Shown here one piece after another: positions 11,165 through 22,375 of a stretch of DNA of 64,000 nt; positions within the stretch are counted from its first letter, which is position 1, and each line of letters begins with the position of its first letter. This DNA is from Talpa occidentalis (taxonomy: Eukaryota; Chordata; Mammalia; Eulipotyphla; Talpidae). The notes under the pieces were generated by a model that was not told the origin of the DNA, did no database searches, and worked only from the letters and a program-made list of their open reading frames with translations. Made by a program: the position numbers and the translations under genes. The stretch spans positions 148,804,149-148,868,148 of the forward strand of contig NW_023603184.1 in assembly GCF_014898055.3 (NCBI RefSeq). Reading direction: 5' to 3'.

Positions 11165-12720
11165 CCAGGTGATCATAGCAGCTATTTTCCCTGCCACCCG
11201 CCCCTCGCCCAGTTCTGGCTGCCAGGCCCAGGGGCCACTGGGGCATTTGGCAGTGGCCACTACGATGTCCTGGCGACAACAGCCCCAGGCACTGGGCGGA
11301 GCAGCTGGGTTGCTGCTCCCTGGATGTGGACACCCCTCTCTTGGGCCTTCTGATTCGGGGCTTATATTTGAAACTGTTCCTTGAACACTGTAGTGTGGCA
11401 GTAACCTCGCGGCGTTCTTCTGCCCACGCTCGTTGGGCGTTTATTTTCACTATTTCAGTGACTCTGGAGAGAATGACTATTTCCTAGGCCCAGGTAACCC
11501 AGGGTCAGCTGGACACGGCCTGGGAGCAGACCATCCAGCCCCCCCCCCCCGCGGGTCACGACAGCACATCCACTGAGGCCCTCGGCCCGGCTCACCCCGC
11601 GTCTGGAGGCCGAACCCCCGCACGAACAGCAGCCCTGGTCTCCACACACCGCTTAGCTCCTTTTGCTAAGATTTCATTTAGGACTTTTCCATGCTTGTGA
11701 AGGTGATGGGCACAGCGTCTCCTGGGCGTTGCTCCAGTGAGCACCCGGGGCGGGATGCTGCTCGCTTTGCACACTTGGTTGACCTCTACAAAGAAAACAA
11801 GACTGCGGAAAAGAGGCCGGGCTCCTTCGGGTGGGAGCACGGGGGGAGCACAGCTCCTGGCAGCTTCAGCCCTCCCAGATTCTAGGTCTGAGCATTGGTC
11901 CCTGCGCCCGCACCACCTTTTATCTGAGAAGCAGACAGAGCTCGTTGGGCCGTGTGCTTTCCAGCCCAGCCGCCGTGGGGTCGGGGCTCGGAAGGACGGC
12001 CTTTTGTTTAATCCTCTCCCTCACCTCGCCCTTCCTGGGGACGCCTTCACGCGGTCAGTGTGGCCTGTGGGATTTCTGCTCCTGGGGCAGGGCAGGGCGT
12101 TGACTTTGCAGCTAGAGGAAGACCATTTGCATGTGACGCCCTGAGCAGGAGGCGAGGATGGAGGTGACCCTGCACAGGCGGGTCACTGTCCTGTGATCTT
12201 AGGTCCACCCTGTTCTTACAGGTGTTCGTTCTGCTTGTTCTGCCATAAAACGCCAGTGGTGGGTGAATGTTCTAGAAGCCGGCCTGCCATCACATGCCCC
12301 TTGAGTTGTAACAATCTTTGTGCTGTTATATTTATTCAGATGAAACCCTCCACGATCAGCTAAGAGAGCGGCACCTGCCAGAGTGGGGAGCAATTCACCT
12401 GGAAGTGTAGCCCAGGGGGAAAGTGTCCCTGAAACCAGAGAAGGGACAAACCTCACTCCTGGTGCCAAAAGAAACTGCAGAGGCAGCGGAGACCCGAGTG
12501 TAAAACAGCCACCCCCAGAATCAGCAGCAGCCATACCCGGCCTTTGTCACTGCATGAAGGAGGCTCCCCGAGAGCTGTGCATCTGGTCACACACGGCCCC
12601 ACTGTGGGGTCCCTTCCCAGACACGCGTGGCTAGGTGACAGGGTGATGCACACCCCTGGCGGGCACGGCCCTCCACGCCTAGGCCACCTGCAGCCTCCGG
12701 GCTGCTACCGCAGGTTAAAC

Positions 12721-12721
<1 letters not shown>
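11165..12721. other. Unique GC-rich sequence, no gene seen
   Basis: There is a C run at 11540-11552. Short frames overlap on both strands with no domains. No mobile element is recognised. Confidence 0.5.

Positions 12722-12763
<42 letters not shown>
12722..12763. repeat. Uninterrupted (CTG)14 triplet repeat
   Basis: Fourteen perfect CTG units, CAG on the other strand. Read in frames it gives poly-Leu, poly-Ala, poly-Cys or poly-Ser. That accounts for the artificially long minus frame 12715-13791, which ends in a serine run. Pure CTG/CAG tracts of this length are length-variable. Confidence 0.98.
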
Positions 12764-15183
12764 AGGGGCTGGGGGTGGGGCGGAGTCTTTCTTCTACGAG
12801 AAGGAAGGAAGGAGGGCGGTTGGGAGGGAGACGGGTGGGAGAGAAAGAGGAAGAAACTCTCTGGAGGAGACAAAGGCGGGACGGGCTCGCAAGCAGCACA
12901 GCCACCAGAACACAGCATCTGATCGTGGGGGGCGGGCAGGGAGGGCGCTTGGGCATTTAGAACGAGGTGCCAGCAGTTTCCTGACCCACCTGCCTGATCT
13001 GGGTGTTTTCTCCTGGAGACGCTCACCCAGATTCCCGCGGTGTTGCTATGGTGACCAGGCAGCCCCTGGTCTGCCTGGAGGGTGCGGGAGGAAAGGCTGC
13101 TGGGGGGCTCATGGGGCGTCCAGCTGCAGGGAGGGTAAAGGGCCGAGGGCCTGAGTGGAGCAGGCTCAGGGCGGCCCTGCAGGGAAAGGCTCCAGAGGGA
13201 AACCTCCGCACCCTCCTTAGCCTCAGCCCCGGTCTCCAGCAGCCTCTGTGCTCCGCACAGCCCGTCACGTCTTCCTTCCATGCTGCCCCACAGATTTCTC
13301 AAAAAGAAATTTTTGTAAATGCAAAGCAACAGGCTCGCGCCGGCAGCCGCGTGGGGAGCGCCAGCCTCCGTGCGCTTCACCCCGACCCGGGCCCTGCCCC
13401 GCCCGCACGTCTGCAGGGAGAGCGCCACCTCACACGCGTGTGCACTGCATGCTGTGTCCTGCCGCCCACACACCACACGTGCGCACCTCACAGGTCTACC
13501 CACCGCCGTCCACACGCCTCCCCGCTCGCCTGTATCACCCGCCCGCCGCACCCCCACGCACGCCCCACACCCGTGTACACCACACGCGCGTGGGCGCCGG
13601 GGCTCTGCCTCCCTTCTCCACACCCACCTGCCGAGAGCCCTCTGCGGCACCGGGGTGGGGGCTCTGCAAACCCCATTCCTGCTCTGCTGGCCGCTCCCTC
13701 GGAGACCCGTCCATCGGGGCCCGGGAAGCTGGAAGAGGGACCAGGCTCGCCTGACGCACTGATTTTCCGTGACTGACAGCGCCAGCTCCACCTGAGGGGG
13801 CTCCGCTCCGCGCCCCCGGACCCAGAGCAGCAGCAGCGGGCAGCGCTCGTGTCCCTCGCCTCATCGTCCACATCCTGCTGAGCCCGCCGAGCCCACTCCT
13901 GGGTGTCCCGCCGGCGCCTGCTGTCTCCGCCCCGGGCCGCCCGCAGCGCTCCCCGCCCGGGTCTTCCTGGGACAGCAGCGATACCTGCCACCTGGGCTCC
14001 CGGTCCAGTCTAGACCCTGTGCCCCTTGACCAGACCCCGTGCTGCCCCCAGGCGTCCACCTAGAGCGAGCCCGGCCCCCCAGTCCATGCGACCCCCTCAA
14101 GGATGGAACCGAGCAGCGTCTCAGCGCCTCGTGGGCAAATCCTGACGGCCCCTCCCAGGCCACGGCTCCCTGGTGTTTGGGGCAAAGCCCACGCCTGTCC
14201 CCCACTCAGCTTCTGCCTCCCCGGGCAGGGGCTTGTCACCAGGGCGATGTCCTCGTTGCCTGGACCAATCACAGACAGACACTTCCATGGGCTCCAGCCA
14301 GGGAGGCCCTGCGCCGCGTGGGCATTTTCCTTCCACGGTGGTGATGAGAGACCCTAGCGAGGTTGCTCGGGGGGCTCCCGTGCAGGATGCCACGGTGCTT
14401 CCTGGGAGCCCTCCTGGACACCCCCGGGCAAGCCCGTAGCTGATACCCGCATCACCAGGGGCTGTGCTCCCTGAAAACCGAGATTTCCCTTTCTCATGTG
14501 CATCAGAAAACCCAGGGGTTACCCCGATTTCACTCTGCCATGGGGGACTGCACAGCCAGTCGTGCGTTGGCCTGAACAACTTCACCTCCACAAGGTTCAT
14601 GTTTCTATCATGCTTTGCACCTCAGCAGAGTGCGCGGTTTGCCCCGCCATGCCCGCCCCGGGCCGGGGGGATGGAGCTCGGAGCAGGAGCAAACCTGCTG
14701 GGCGGCAGGCAGAAGGGTAACCAGCAGCCCGACCGGGGCGCCCAGGTCAGAGGCGCCCCGTCCCCCCTCTTCCCCACCTTGGGTGGACCTGCAGAGGCCA
14801 GCACCACCCCTGCCTGGACTCCCATCTTTCCAGAATGCCCCTAAAACCGGGGAGCACGGGACTGGGGGGTGGGGCCTGTGTGCCTCTTCCGGAGACTCAG
14901 CGTCTGGCTCAGAGGCGGCCAGGGGTCCGCTGGGGCTTCCGCTGCGGGAGGAAACAGAGGTGGAGTCACCTGGGGGACCGGCCGCAGGCAGAAGCCAAGA
15001 CTTATGGGGGCGCAGGAATGTCCCCTGCCCACCTGGCTTCGTCCGAGGCCGGCGGATGCGCGAGTTGACACCAGTAGATGAGCAGGAGAAAAGGCCAATG
15101 TCTCGCAGCCTGTGACTGGAGACTCATGTGGAGAATTCTCAGTAACAATGGGAGGGCGAGGGTGCTCAGCCTGTGTCCAGGGG
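12764..15183. other. GC-rich unique DNA, CpG-rich between 13320 and 14060
   Basis: A GGA-rich purine stretch follows the CTG tract (12800-12870). CpG content is raised at about 13320-14060, partly in CACACG-type runs, so this may be a weak island. Long frames on both strands (13003-13776 plus, 13535-14059 minus) overlap one another and carry no domain, which argues against coding. Confidence 0.45.
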
Positions 15184-15603
15184 TGCAGTGGCAGCAAGGG
15201 CCAGAGCAGGATTGCTGACCCGAGCAGACGGGTAAAGGAGAGTCCTAGGAGCCCTCAGTGGCTTTTTCCCCCCAAATTTTATTGAGTTTACCAGGCACAC
15301 GGCAGGCAGAGGTGCTGGGGGGCCGGGGGCGGGCAGGCCTCCCAGCCCCCCGCGTAGCTTCACTCTTTCTGGGCTCTCTGGCCTTCTCTTGTGGCCTCTG
15401 CTTCTCTGCTGTGCTGCTGCTTCTGGTGTCCCCCCGTGACGCCGCCCTTATAAGCGCAGTCTCTCGGCCCCGGTGTTCCCACCTACGCATGCCCACACCC
15501 CACCCCAGGGGCCGCCATCGGGCATGCGTTCAGGACCGCAGGGATCCATCATCCATCCTGATGGCGGGAGGGCAGAGAAGCCTGATGCTTTACTTACCCT
15601 GCA
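15184..15603 (-). repeat. 3' LTR of the provirus (family A)
   Basis: In minus orientation it runs from TGCAGGGTAAG through a U3 with GATGGATGATGGATCC, a TATA-like CTTATAAGGG (plus-strand 15444-15456), a polyadenylation signal of AATAAAA type (plus-strand TTTTATTGAG near 15280), then U5 ending in CA. A purine-rich tract GAAGGGGTGG lies immediately upstream in the internal region, as expected of a polypurine tract. Length is 420 bp. Confidence 0.88.
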
Positions 15604-16808
15604 ATCCACCCCTTCAGGGTTTTCTGCCCAACAGTCTGCACAAGTCATATACACGTTTCTCTTGGCGAATATGAACACTGCAGCCATGGCCTACAAAAGT
15701 AAATAGAACACAACTGATATAGCAATGAAACAATGCAACAGAACACAAACAAGCCCAGGCAGGGCCCCAACCTAGTGGCAAAAGGCAAGATTATTGGCAC
15801 CAGCAGATGAGCCACCATGTCTGCTGCCGAAGGCACTGCTCATGCGAGAGGGGAGCCACTCAGGCATCTGCCGTCACTCACCAGGAGCCGTCAGGCTTCC
15901 CGGCCTTCTCCAGCCCCACGCCACATACCGCATCCACGCCCAGGACGCACTCACTCCTGGACTGGCGATTCTGTACATTGGGGGAAATCACCCAACCCTC
16001 AGCGTTTCTGGTGCGGTCGCTCCAACACTCGGCTTTCGTAGCCACCCATGCGACACGCAGAGCCCTGCACTCAGGCCAACCCGTTGCACATGCGCATGGG
16101 TCGGGGATCCGTGGACACAAGCTCCGCATGCGGCCTCTCTCGGGTCCCCTCTTCGGCTGTGGGTTTTACCACAAGCCACGTTCCCCACCCGTCCCCCAAG
16201 GACGGGCTCCTCAGCTCCTCACCCCCACTCAGTAGTAAGCAGGGCATCACCCACGGGTGATTTTAAGGGACTCGCTGGCCTTCTTTAACATACTCAGGCT
16301 GCTTAACAGCCACTCCAGGCATCCCAACCTTAGCATCAGCTTTTGCCTTTCTAAGTTGGCTTTTCGATACATCTCCTGGGGTTTACAAACGATCCCATCC
16401 ACCCCCAGGGCCCCAAAAACTTAACATCAACCTACCAAGGTTCCTCCGCCTGCCAACGGAATTGTCAGTCCAAGTCCATCTCTTTTTTCCTTGCGTCAGC
16501 ACTGGGCGAGCTCCGAATCGTGGTCCTTCTGTGATTCTGCTGCCTCCGGGGTCGTGGGCTGGTCCTCTCAGGCCAGCTCCTCCTCCCCTCAAAGTCTTGT
16601 CTCTCAGCTACCAGACCTTGTCCACCTCCTGGGCTCCTGCAGCGTCTGTAGCTCTTCCCACAGCTCATGGACCTTGGCCACCTCCTGTGCTGCCAGGGCT
16701 CATCCAACGTTGTCACAGGCTCGTGGTCTGCTACTCCGCAGTCCCTCCTGAGGTCTTCAGAGGGCTCCACGCCTGTCTGCATCCATCACTCTGCCGACTT
16801 ACGCCGAA
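15604..16808 (-). pseudogene. Degenerate internal region of the provirus
   Basis: About 1.2 kb lies between the two LTRs. Near its 3' end a 63-codon minus frame (15645-15836) carries one strongly hydrophobic segment of about 25 residues, which could be the remnant of an envelope membrane anchor. Near its 5' end, around 16560-16680, a stop-interrupted frame is rich in Glu, Gln and Leu and could derive from gag or a leader. Neither can be assigned with confidence. The position after the 5' LTR has no canonical TGG-starting primer-binding site, so it is mutated or displaced. Nothing here is intact. Confidence 0.65.
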
Positions 16809-17829
16809 TGTAGCGGCGGGAATGGGCACAGGGCAGGAGCGCTAGGACCCCAGCAGATGGGGTAAGGAGTCCTGGAGCCCTCGGTGGCTTTTTCAGGCTT
16901 TTATTGAGTTTACCAGGTACATGGCAGGCAGGGGTGCCAGGGGCGGGGAGACTGACAGGCCTCCCCGCCCCTGGCGTATCTTCACTTTTTCTGGGCTCTC
17001 CGGCAGTCTCTCTGGCCTCTACTTCTCTGCTGGTGCTGCTGCTTCTGGTAGGTCCATTCTGCTGGCGTCCCCGTTGTTATAGGACAGGGAGAGGGGCAGC
17101 CCAAACCCCGCAAACCTGCCTGTACTAAATGGGTTCTGCCATCCGCCGCATCAACACAAAACACATGAGACTAATGGGAAGGATCTTTAATAAAACTAGG
17201 AAACAATACAGGAAAGGCAAAGAGTCTAGTTTCTAAATGAAGCACCCAAAGTTACCCGTCCCCTCGTGGGTAAAACTCCATCCATATGGGGTCGGCCCAG
17301 AGCAAGGCCCCAAAGCCTGCCCCAAGTCTAAAGCATCTTCCAGTGGGGACCCACAGAAAAGGGTCACAAACAACCAGACAAGCACGGAAGGAAAAGAGCA
17401 AAATCAACATCAAGATAAAAGCTGCCATGGTCACCTCCCCACGGGTCTCACCCACATCTGTGTCACCCAGTCCACGACCAAAAGACAAGCGCAGTTTCTT
17501 CACGTGTCTCTAGGCTCCATGCGCCTCCTCCAGGTCTCCTTCTGGCTCCATCCTGCTTCCTCCCTCAGTCTCTCTGCAGCTTCTCCTCTTCCTGCTCAGC
17601 TCCACCCTTCCTTGGGTGGGGCAGGGAACCTCCCCCTTTCCTGGGGACCACCCTGTTACACCGTGACGCCGCCCTTATGAGCCCAGTCTCAGCCCAGGTG
17701 AACCCACTTGCACCTGCCCACACCCCACTCCAGGTGCCCGCTGTCAGGCATGGACTCAGGACCGCAGGGATCCATCATCCATCCTGATGGCGGGAGGGTG
17801 GAAAAGCCTGACACTTTACCTACCCTACA
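16809..17829 (-). repeat. 5' LTR of the provirus, interrupted
   Basis: The U3 portion is 17661-17829 and the R-U5 portion is 16809-17074. The two halves join at CCGT and together match the uninterrupted copies at 17892-18307 and 60633-61058. The interruption is a separate 586-bp LTR. The left end TGTAGCGGCGGG and right end ACCCTACA are the family's usual termini. Confidence 0.88.
17075..17660 (-). mobile_element. Solo LTR of a second family nested in the 5' LTR, TSD CCGT
   Basis: A 586-bp block starts TGTTATAGG and ends CCTGTTACA, giving imperfect inverted termini with TG...CA ends. It is flanked by the 4-bp duplication CCGT (17071-17074 and 17661-17664). A 4-bp duplication is characteristic of gammaretrovirus-like (class I) integrases. 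On the minus strand an ATTAAA polyadenylation-type signal lies about 110 bp from the 3' end, which supports minus orientation. The minus frame 17252-17503 contains a hydrophobic stretch but sits inside this LTR, so it is not evidence for a gene. Confidence 0.82.
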
Positions 17830-17891
17830 AGGGGCTTCCAGGAAAGAGGGGGCCTCATCCTGACTCTGAGAGCAGAGTCTCAGGGGCACAT

Positions 17892-18307
17892 TGTAGCAGC
17901 AGGAGGACACAGAGCAGGATCTCTAGGACCCGAGCAGACGGGGTAAGGAGGAGTCCTGGAGCCCTCAGTGGCTTCTGCAGGCTTTTATTGGGATTCACCA
18001 GGTTCACAGCAGGCAGGGGGGCCGGGAGGCTGGCAGGCCCCCCGGCCCCCAGCAGGTCTTCACTCTTTCTAGGCTCTCTGGCCTTCTCTGGCAGTCTCTG
18101 CTTCTCTGATCTCTGCTCCTTTTGGTTCTGCTGGCGTCCCCGTGATGCCGCCCTTATAAGCCCAGTCTCAGCCCAGGGGCACCCACTTGCGCCTGCTCAC
18201 ACCCCACCCCAGGTGCCCGCCATCAGGCATGGACTCAGGACCGCAGCGATCCATCATCCATCCTAATGGCGGGAGGGCAGAAAAGCCTGAAAATCACTTA
18301 CCCTACA
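17892..18307 (-). mobile_element. Solo LTR, family A, TSD CACAT
   Basis: This is a complete 416-bp copy with TG...CA ends and an exact 5-bp duplication CACAT (17887-17891, 18308-18312). TATA-like CTTATAAGGG and the AATAAAAGCCTG signal are present in minus orientation. It lies only 57 bp from the provirus and is an independent event because it has its own duplication. Confidence 0.95.
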
Positions 18308-18312
18308 CACAT

Positions 18313-19589
18313 GTTCACTGATGGACCCCCCTGTATGGACCCCTCACCCCGCCCAGCTACTTTTTTCCAGGTTGTGAAGGGGCCGTGACCTTGGAGTCCG
18401 TGTTTGGAGACAGACCTCGGTGTCCCCTGGGCCTGAGCCGCAGGAAGCCAAAAAGTTTCACGAGGCCTCTGGGCCTCAGCCTGGGAGCCGGGAAGCTGAG
18501 GGCCGGGTGAGAAGAGGAGAAACTCAGTTTAAAATTGGAAGAACCTGGTGGGGGTTTGATGACTCTCACGTCTAGGGTGCGTCTAAGCGTCTGACTCCAA
18601 CCAGAGACTCGACGACCAAGCTTGCAGCCCAGGTGGGGGGCTGCTGACCATTAGGCACCTCAGGTCAGGCCTGGGGGTGCTGGTCCCCAGGGAGCTGAGC
18701 TTACAGCTTGCACCCAGAAGTGCTTGCAGCTGAGAGACCAGGCGGCTTGTGCGCCTTCTCCCTGTCCACCCCTGCTCCCTGCCCCCGTAGGCCCTGCAGC
18801 CTCCATTCCACGAGTCTTAGGAGCTGTGTTCCACTCTGGTGTCTGTCCACAAGCTTCTCCGCCCAGGCCCCTCCATTGTCCCCCTGCTGTGCAGATACTC
18901 AGATAAATCCTAGGTAATTAAATGAGGCCGTGGCCCCTGGCGGGTTTGGGATCATTTAATGGCAGAGATCCCACAACAGCTGCAGAACCCAGGGGGCCTC
19001 ACCGATGGGGACACCTGGCAGCCCACTAGCCGCGGGGTGCAGGTCGTGAGACTCGCTCCAGAGATGACATTCTGAGGACACCCGGGAAAACCCCTCGGTG
19101 GGCACAGCACTCCCTGGTTGCCGCTGCCTCCCCTCACAGACAGCAGGGCCCACAGGGCACAGTGGGGCGGAGGAGCCCCGAGCTCAGAAGCCTGAGGCCC
19201 TGGTCTCCCAGATGTCGGGGCGCTGGCGGGCTCCGTGATCATTCAGATGACCTGCTTAACCGCGCTTCCACTTGGCTGGCCCGGGAAGATTTCAGGCCGG
19301 CCCTAAGGGTCTGAAGGAGAGAGAGTTAAGAAAATAGCGGGTGTCAGCCACTGTGACGCTCGTAACTCAGGCTGACAGACTCAGACGTTACTTAATCCAA
19401 AAAGCTTTGATTTGAGGAAGCTGCCCCGAAGGGCTCTTTGGAGCTGGATGGAAGCCAGCTGCCACAAAGTGTCACATCAGTTTTGTTTTCCACGCAGGAA
19501 GCCTCCGTGACCTTCAGGTCAGAGTAACTACGATGTCCACCCGCCGATTTTGCCCCCCTCGGTGTCAGCCATGAGTCTGTGACCACAGC
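18313..19589. other. Unique sequence; weak exon-like segment at 18370-18508
   Basis: A polypyrimidine tract plus AG (CTTTTTTCCAG, ending 18370) and a later GGTGAG (about 18507-18512) bracket some 138 bp on the plus strand. The enclosed frames are not recognisable as protein, so this may be chance. Otherwise no gene or repeat is seen. Confidence 0.3.
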
Positions 19590-19770
19590 GGCTTTCCAGG
19601 GTGGAGTCGGGGTCCACAGATAATTGACAAGAAATGCAAATGAGGCGCCAATTCACGGCACTGAGGACATTTCCATTTAAATTGCTAATCAAGCTGAATC
19701 CACTTGCAAATGTAGAAATCAATATGTACATAAATTATTTGGGAAACTGCAAAGCTCTATAAAAGACACG
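19590..19770. promoter_or_regulatory. Candidate conserved enhancer with octamer motif
   Basis: ATGCAAAT occurs at 19634-19641, followed by TTTAAATTGCTAATC and CTTGCAAATG at 19675-19715 and a TATAAA near 19758. The motif density and AT-rich composition inside GC-rich DNA, with no repeat match, suggest a conserved regulatory element. Confidence 0.35.
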
Positions 19771-20909
19771 GGCCTATTGGTGGTGCTACTAGAACAGAGG
19801 AAAACAGGGTCTTGCATAGAACCCCACCCCCACGCCCGGGTCAGTGCTACCTCACTCAAGAGAGCATCCGGCCAGGGTTTCTAAAATGTGCTTCTTAGAA
19901 CAAAAACAAGCATCACAGAGATGGTTATTCATAAGTGATTTTTACACACACAGTGAAAGATTTGGAGAAAGAGCATCCTCGCCCCTCAGGAACATCAAGG
20001 CACTGGCATCTGCGTATGCCAGCTCCGGGAAGTCCCCTGAACAGAACCCCGTTGCCCTGTAAGGCAGCATTTCCAGGCCCAAGGGGCTCATTTGGGGCGG
20101 AACAGCTCTTTGCACCCCGGGCTGTGCCTGTTGGGCCTTGCTGCAGCCAACTGAGTTTCCCACTCCCCGTGCAACTGCTCTCGTGGCAGACAACGCCCAC
20201 GAGCAGGGAAACAATCGCAGCTGCTCCTCTTTAAGCCGACACCCCATTCCACATAAACAACCGCTTTGCGGGCTTCCAACCTGCTGTTGGTGTCAATGCA
20301 GCCCTCCCCCTTGAGCCTGAGAAGCGGGCCCTGGTGAACACCTGTGGTGAGCGGGAAACTCGCCTCTCCCTGCCGCATGACCCACATGGCGCCCCAGTGC
20401 CTTGCAGGTGACCTCGAGCCTCCTGGCCCCCAGCTACCATGTCGGCCCTGTCTTGGCTTCCACCACCCTGGACCCGCCCCGCCCCCGCTTCATTGTGACC
20501 CCTCCCCGGGTGCTGCGTCCTCCTGCCCCACAATCAGCGCGAGCTACTTGTCCTCTTCTCCAGGGCTGGGCCCGCAGACCCTCCCCCTAGAGACTGGGCG
20601 GTGGCTATTCTGGCTGGGAGGGAGCCCCAGTCGTGGCTCAGCACTGCCGCCCGGAGCACGGAAGCCCCGTGGCAGTACGTACGCGGGTGCGCGTGGCCGA
20701 GTTCCAGTAAAATTTATTGACACGCGTGGCAGAGGGCTGGATCTGGCCTGAGGGTGGCTGCTTGTCAACGGGACCTATGCTCGCCTGGGGTTCAGGGTGA
20801 TGTCAGCCCACACCCTCACCTCAGACACCACCCCGCCCTCCCGTCGTCCCGCCGCCCCGACACCGCGGTGGGCTGCAGACGCCGCAGGAAGCAAATGTGG
20901 CCGTCCAGC
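19771..20909. other. Unique sequence, no gene seen
   Basis: Overlapping frames on both strands between 19925 and 20750 have no domains. No mobile element is recognised. Confidence 0.45.
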
Positions 20910-21369
20910 GAGTCGTGGGCAGCGTTGTGGTTCCCAGCGCGGGTAAGAGCGAGGTCTACATGGTATCTCGCCAGCAGGCAAAGTGTGCAAAAGCATCATG
21001 TCTGGAGAGTAGAGCCCCCAAGGCTTGCGAGGCAATGAGCACCCCGCCCCTGCGAATCTCTACGCTCTTTCCCCGCGCTCTCTGGCGCTGTCTCCCCTTC
21101 TCGTCATCTCTGTCATCTCGGGGCCTCGCCCCTTCTGTGGTCACGCCGCTCGTCCTCCTGTAGCCGGTGACTGAGTGACGCCGCCCGTACAGCCCCGGCC
21201 TCCAGGCTCAGGTGTGCACACTCACGCACGCACTCCCCTGCCCCGTGTCCACAGTCAGGCCCGTGTGCCCGCCCACGCCCCAGCACCTCCTGCACCAACA
21301 CATGAAAGCTGCGGTGATGGCCACGGAGGCCAGAGGCACAGAAAGCTTGGTTTAGTCACTTACTTGTCA
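20910..21369 (-). mobile_element. Old, diverged LTR of family A
   Basis: In minus orientation it follows the order of landmarks in the younger LTRs: CGGGTAAGAG near the left edge, CTCTACGCTCTTTCC, GCTCTCTGGC, GACGCCGCCC, the CCAGGCTCAGGTG segment, and a terminus near CACTTACTTGTCA. The TATA-like box is mutated (GCCCGTACAGCCCC), and no duplication is recognisable. It is clearly older than the other copies. Confidence 0.65.
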
Positions 21370-21974
21370 GCAAGTTAAAAATAATGTTCTTCAAAATGCT
21401 TCAGCTGGTTTGGTTGTGATCTTTTTGTGGGTGGAGGGACTTGAAAAGAAAATAAGAAACCAGAAACCAAAACCCCACAGCACCTGCAAGCACCAAGAAA
21501 CTGGGTGTGATGAGGCGAGGCGTGCCTGTACCACCTCAGTAAGGGCCAGAGGTTGACCCCAACCATGCCCTTGTGTCCTGGGCTTTCCACAGGACATTTC
21601 ATAAATGGACGATTGTTCCCGCTTCCCAGGTGAGTGGCCTGGGCTCAGAAGAGCAAGTCCCTACGAGACAGTGGGGACACCCCCCCAGGCCCTCGCTGGT
21701 ACCCCTCATGTGTCATTAAGACCAGCGTGTTTGGAGCGGATGCCCCCGAGTGGACACAGGCTCTGAGGCCACCAGCCGAGCAGCCCGGGTCACTCAGCCA
21801 GTTTCTGACAGGGCAGGGACACTCACTTGGCCCCTCTCCACAGTCCCTCTGAGGGCCCCTGCTGTTCTCAGCCAGCAAGCGATGCCCTTTGAGGTGGAAC
21901 TCAGGGGTCAGCAGAGCATAGGGAAGCCCGGCAAGGCCTTCCAGGCCCATCTGCAGCCTGAATCTGAATATAGG
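21370..21974. other. Unique sequence, no gene seen
   Basis: No recognised repeat or coding frame is present. Confidence 0.45.
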
Positions 21975-22038
21975 GTGAGACCACACAGGTGAGGCCACGC
22001 AGGTGAGGCCACGCAGGTGAGGCCACGCAGGTGAGGCC
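21975..22038. repeat. 14-bp tandem repeat, about 4.5 units
   Basis: Units GTGAGRCCACRCAG start at 21975, 21989, 22003 and 22017, with a partial fifth. Units 2-4 are identical. Confidence 0.93.
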
Positions 22039-22269
22039 TTGTATATTGTCACCTCAGGAAGTGCACAAAGAAAATTGTTGAAAAAGTTGAATCTGAGCTT
22101 TTTTTTTCTTCAGGAAATTTTCGGAGGGAGCTAATGCGTGACCAACCCCCCCTCACAAGAGTAGGCCAACAGAATTAAATAACAGCCGCATTGGCCATGA
22201 TGAGTCCATGCAGGTGCCACGGTGACACACTCGACCTGCAGTCCAGGCGCCGGCAGGGCATCTAGGAAG

Positions 22270-22375
22270 CCTGAGAGGTAAACTGAGTCCCGGGAAAGTA
22301 AGCTGGCCCACGTGCGGCCACACAGCCGGCGGGTGCTGCCGGGCTGGGTCCGAACCCAGGCCCTCGGGCATCCTG
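22270..22375 (-). mobile_element. MIR fragment (probable)
   Basis: AAACTGAGTCCCGGG, AAGTAAGCTGGCCC, CACACAGCCGG and TCCGAACCCAGGCCC follow the antisense MIR consensus in order. It is an ancient mammal-wide SINE and heavily diverged. Confidence 0.55.

Larger units (their letters stand above)
15184..17829 (-). mobile_element. Deleted endogenous provirus, LTR family A, TSD AGGGG
   Basis: The element reads on the minus strand. Its 5' LTR is 16809-17829, split by a later insertion at 17075-17660. The internal part is 15604-16808 and the 3' LTR is 15184-15603. Both outer ends are TG...CA, and the flanks carry the same 5-bp duplication AGGGG (15179-15183 and 17830-17834), so the whole span entered as one integration. 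The internal region is only about 1.2 kb, whereas a full provirus would have 5-8 kb, so gag-pol is essentially gone. Remaining frames are broken by stops. Five-base duplications fit several retroviral classes, so I leave the class open. Confidence 0.9.

Noticed and set aside
12715..13791. 358-codon minus frame ending in polyserine
   Set aside because: The serine run is the (CTG)14 tract and the rest is low-information GC-rich sequence overlapping plus frames.
16791..16808. Primer-binding site directly after the 5' LTR
   Set aside because: The minus-strand sequence starts TTCGGCG, not TGG, so no tRNA primer can be assigned.
17252..17503. Minus frame with a signal-peptide-like hydrophobic stretch, possible envelope start
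   Set aside because: It lies inside a 586-bp solo LTR bounded by TG...CA and a CCGT duplication, not in a proviral coding region.
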